Origin: Bacteroidaceae bacterium
GTDB taxonomy: Bacteria > Bacteroidota > Bacteroidia > Bacteroidales > Bacteroidaceae
Direction: 5' to 3'
Length of the DNA stretch: 34,497 nt
Assembly (NCBI GenBank): GCA_017420875.1
Contig: JAFQNW010000094.1
Location: 1-34,497 of the forward strand
Under the pieces are notes generated by a model that had not been told where the DNA came from, did no database searches, and saw only the letters and a program-made list of their open reading frames with translations. This document shows, piece after piece, positions 32,066 to 34,497 of the stretch (positions are counted from its first letter, which is position 1; the number at the start of each line of letters is the position of its first letter). Made by a program: the position numbers and the translations under genes.

Positions 32066-32725
32066 TTAATAAGTGAATATTCGGCTGGTCATGCCTTCTT
32101 TATAAGTGTTTAGGTTGAAAACGATGGCGTCACCTTTCTGTAAGATGTTGTGGTAATGCCACAAAGGGACGGAAAGATAATATTTCTGGTCAAACCCCTC
32201 GATGTCGTTGTTACGGTTATGAAAAAGTGTAAGGTTTAATGTCTGTTTCCCATTATCACCGGTTGAAATCCCGTCCTCGATGAATGCAAGCTTCGAACCT
32301 TTTTCTTTGATTTTGATGTTTAGAATCATGTTCAGATAATCACCGCTTCTCCAAATACTTTGGATACTTACAGGGTCGGTATAGATGGCTTCAAAACTGG
32401 TCGTGGGGAGTGGAATCGGAGCAATGACAGACAAGAAAGAATAAGCCGTAGCTTCAAGGCTCGTGCCTTCTGAAGGCGTTTGTGGAGCATATCGACATAC
32501 TACTCGATAAATGGAGTCGGTGGTAAGACTATTTGGCTGATTCCCTTCTCGGAGATGCCAAACTTTGCCCTCGTCGGTAACGATTTGGGTTCCAAATCCT
32601 TCTGCGTTTGTTTTCAAACAAACCATTTCGGTGATGAGGTCTGGATAAACATATTCATCCTCACCGCAACCAATCAATATAGTTGCGGCAAGGAAGAGAC
32701 AATATGCTTTTATCAAGTTTTTCAC
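32066..32725 (-). CDS. NigD-like lipoprotein, GTG start
   Basis: The 219-residue lipoprotein (lipobox ILIGC, Cys 20) has the two-part layout of the NigD-like family: an N-terminal OB-like part (AEGFGTQIVTDEGKVWHLRE) and a C-terminal part (DYLNMILNIKIKEKGSKLAFIED...LTLFHNRNNDIEGFDQKYYLSVPL). The start is GTG; the next Met would remove the lipoprotein signal, so GTG is well supported. It overlaps the acyltransferase stop by 4 bases (GTGA), so they are translationally coupled. The function of the family is not established; the name comes from a gene of the Prevotella nigrescens bacteriocin locus. Confidence 0.82.
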   Translation of the reverse strand: MKNLIKAYCLFLAATILIGCGEDEYVYPDLITEMVCLKTNAEGFGTQIVTDEGKVWHLREGNQPNSLTTDSIYRVVCRYAPQTPSEGTSLEATAYSFLSVIAPIPLPTTSFEAIYTDPVSIQSIWRSGDYLNMILNIKIKEKGSKLAFIEDGISTGDNGKQTLNLTLFHNRNNDIEGFDQKYYLSVPLWHYHNILQKGDAIVFNLNTYKEGMTSRIFTY

Positions 32726-33879
32726 GCGTTAGTGGCTTTCAGATGATTGATGGCCGGATTTGCATACATGGTCAGCATGTATTGACGCAAGAAGTCCAAA
32801 TCCTTGTTGGGCAAATCTATCTTTTCCATTTGCTTAGCCAAATAGCCTTCGAATTGTGCCTTATCTTCCTCTGTATACTTGTCGGTAAACTTATTCTCGC
32901 CATTCAACGTGTCCAATGCAATGTAGTTGCACGGATAGAGGTGATAGTTTTGATGGATGTGTTTATCTATCAATTCAGCAATGACGGTGAACACTTCGGT
33001 CTTCGGAAGGTTGCGTGACTTGATCTCATCCAATTCGGCATTGATACAAGCGGCTGTTTGAAAATGGATGTGTCCCTTGTAGCCATAAATGCCGATTTGC
33101 ATATTGGTCAAGTCATCAGCTTCGCTCTTCTTGAAGTTGGTATCGTCACGCTTTTGTTGAGCCTCTTTTGCCTTCAGGTAATCGCAAGGATCGAATTCGT
33201 AAGAGAGTGACAGAGGAACGAGGTTCATTTCTTTCAGTCGGTCGAAGATGTCGCCCTCGCCAGCCATGACCATCATCTTCAGGATACTGTCTTGAGTGCG
33301 GTCGTTGGAATCCTTGGCACGTCCTTGACGTTGGGCAATCCAAATGTTTTCATGCTTCTGCGAGATGGCGTAGTGCATATAGCTGGACATGAGCATGGAA
33401 GACTTCAACTGTTCGCGCAAGCCCAAGCCACGCTTCACGATGAACGACTTGTTGATGCGGACAATCTTCTTGATCCATGGATAAATCAACAAGTTGTCGC
33501 CGATGGCGATTTCTACCGTATTCATACCATTTTCAATCAGTACAACCGACAAGAGGGCCGAGTCGAGCACAATGTCACGGTGATTGGAAATGAAGGTATA
33601 GTTGATGGACTTGTCCTTGATGGCGGAGCAATCGAATACCAATCCTTTGGCACATTTCTGTACCAAGTCTTTCAGAAGTCTATAGAAGAAAGCCTTCTGG
33701 AAATCCAGATTGGTCTTGCACTGACGCATTTGGGCAGCAATCATATCGAAAGGAATGCCCGGCATCACCTGACCGACTACCGCCTTGAACATTGGATCGG
33801 CAATCAGTTCTTCAAACACTTGTGGAAGCTCTTCGGGAGCATACGGACGAATTTCGTCAAATTCAGCAGGTATGTTCAT
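32722..33879 (-). CDS. Acyltransferase, 1-acylglycerol-3-phosphate acyltransferase type
   Basis: The 385-residue protein has the block YTFISNHRDIVLDSALL near residues 114-130, the His-Asp motif of glycerolipid acyltransferases, and WIAQRQGRAKDSNDRTQDSIL further on, fitting the substrate-phosphate region. Between His and the distal Asp there are five residues (HRDIVLD), not the four of the classical HX4D, unless the first Asp serves. No signal peptide is visible; it probably acts at the inner membrane in phospholipid or lipid A-type acylation. It follows ddl by 17 bases. Family is fairly sure; substrate is not. Confidence 0.78.
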   Translation of the reverse strand: MNIPAEFDEIRPYAPEELPQVFEELIADPMFKAVVGQVMPGIPFDMIAAQMRQCKTNLDFQKAFFYRLLKDLVQKCAKGLVFDCSAIKDKSINYTFISNHRDIVLDSALLSVVLIENGMNTVEIAIGDNLLIYPWIKKIVRINKSFIVKRGLGLREQLKSSMLMSSYMHYAISQKHENIWIAQRQGRAKDSNDRTQDSILKMMVMAGEGDIFDRLKEMNLVPLSLSYEFDPCDYLKAKEAQQKRDDTNFKKSEADDLTNMQIGIYGYKGHIHFQTAACINAELDEIKSRNLPKTEVFTVIAELIDKHIHQNYHLYPCNYIALDTLNGENKFTDKYTEEDKAQFEGYLAKQMEKIDLPNKDLDFLRQYMLTMYANPAINHLKATNA

Positions 33880-33896
33880 GGCTTTATATTTTAAGG

Positions 33897-34497
33897 TTAA
33901 TTGAATTTGTTTTCAATGATATCGGTCATCACGTCTTTGATGTCAAGACCAGCGGCACGTACCTGTTGAGGAATGAAGCTGGTTGCTGTCATGCCCGGTG
34001 TGGTATTGATTTCCAGCAAGTTTACCTTTTCGCCTTCGGTAATGATGTAGTCAATCCGGATGATACCGTCGCATCCCAAGATGTCATAGATGGCCGAAGT
34101 GAGCAAGCGTACGCGTTCGGCTGTTTCTTCCGGAATACGTGCCGGAGTAATTTCGTCTTCTTGGCCGTTGTACTTGGCATCGTAGTCGAAGAATTCGTTG
34201 CTGGTCACGACTTCTGTAATCGGGAATACCACTTCCTTGTCCTTGGTCTTGTAACAACCGCAAGTGATTTCTGTCCCTTGCATGAAAGCTTCAATCATCA
34301 CCTCGTCACTTTCGTTGAAAGCTTTTTCAATGGCCGGTTGGATATCTTCCTTCGTCTTGACCTTGGTGACACCGAAGCTGGAACCGCCGGCGTTTGGCTT
34401 GATGAAACAAGGCAATCCGACCTTGTTGATTACTTCTTCATCAAGAATTTCAAAACCCTTACGGAGAATCATCGATTCGGATACTCGGATGCCGAAC
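33897..34497 (-). CDS. ddl: D-alanine--D-alanine ligase, C-terminal part (cut by window edge)
   Basis: The last 199 or so residues are present; the 5' end lies beyond the window, and reading runs on through FGIRVSES at the edge, so the Met at 34472 is not the start. ATP-grasp signatures are clear: PCFIKPNAGGSSFGV, VMIEAFMQGTEITCGCY, GIIRIDYII and the metal and D-Ala site LEINTTPGMTATSFIPQQ. The enzyme makes the D-Ala-D-Ala dipeptide for peptidoglycan precursors in the cytoplasm. It probably starts the transcript that continues into the acyltransferase, NigD-like and rhodanese genes. Confidence 0.95.
   Translation of the reverse strand, partial: FGIRVSESMILRKGFEILDEEVINKVGLPCFIKPNAGGSSFGVTKVKTKEDIQPAIEKAFNESDEVMIEAFMQGTEITCGCYKTKDKEVVFPITEVVTSNEFFDYDAKYNGQEDEITPARIPEETAERVRLLTSAIYDILGCDGIIRIDYIITEGEKVNLLEINTTPGMTATSFIPQQVRAAGLDIKDVMTDIIENKFN

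Overview
The window reads as chromosome from a gut-type Bacteroidales bacterium, most likely Bacteroides or Phocaeicola. Several independent signs agree. The -7 promoter boxes match the Bacteroides pattern TAnnTTTG. Starts are AT-rich, usually without a Shine-Dalgarno sequence. There are many lipoproteins and secreted glycosidases. The arginine genes include the Bacteroidetes-type ArgF' (N-succinylornithine carbamoyltransferase).

Left part (1-5.2 kb): the 5' half of a lytic transglycosylase gene on the minus strand is divergent from a tight arginine operon argR - GNAT acyltransferase - argG - argC - argD. An ARG-box-like palindrome lies in the argR leader. A long imperfect hairpin built of CACAGAG words separates argC from argD.

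Middle-left (5.2-14.2 kb): a stretch of about 8.2 kb stands between argD and proC, which in related genomes (from memory) are close together. It begins with an array of 21-22 bp repeats that ends in a near-consensus promoter. A four-gene, AT-richer operon follows: one secreted unknown and three propeller-type lipoproteins. A minus-strand metallo-beta-lactamase-fold protein comes next, then a glutaminase-A-like lipoprotein directly upstream of proC. From 14.2 to 17.0 kb there is an XRE-cupin regulator, an acyl-CoA synthetase and a small secreted protein. The terminators at 14.2 and 17.0 kb each overlap the next promoter.

Glycan part (17.0-30.4 kb): two converging operons end at one shared bidirectional terminator (24171-24236). 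The plus-strand operon encodes an SUMF1-like/BNR-sialidase-like fusion, two GH29 fucosidases and a GH3 beta-glycosidase. The minus-strand operon encodes a PNGase F-type amidase with an extra N-terminal domain and two GH92 mannosidases. Together they look like an N-glycan degradation locus. PNGase would release the glycan, GH92 would trim mannose, GH29 would remove fucose, and GH3 would remove a beta-linked sugar, possibly xylose. There is no SusC/SusD pair and no dedicated regulator in the window.

Right part (30.5-34.5 kb): argF' has its own promoter. It carries Ser at residue 90, the position that sets N-succinyl versus N-acetyl specificity in studied homologues. Tandem terminators separate it from a minus-strand run of ddl (cut by the window edge), an acyltransferase, a NigD-like lipoprotein and a rhodanese lipoprotein. 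No tRNA, rRNA, CRISPR array, transposase or phage gene was seen. All family calls come from reading motifs by eye, not from searches.
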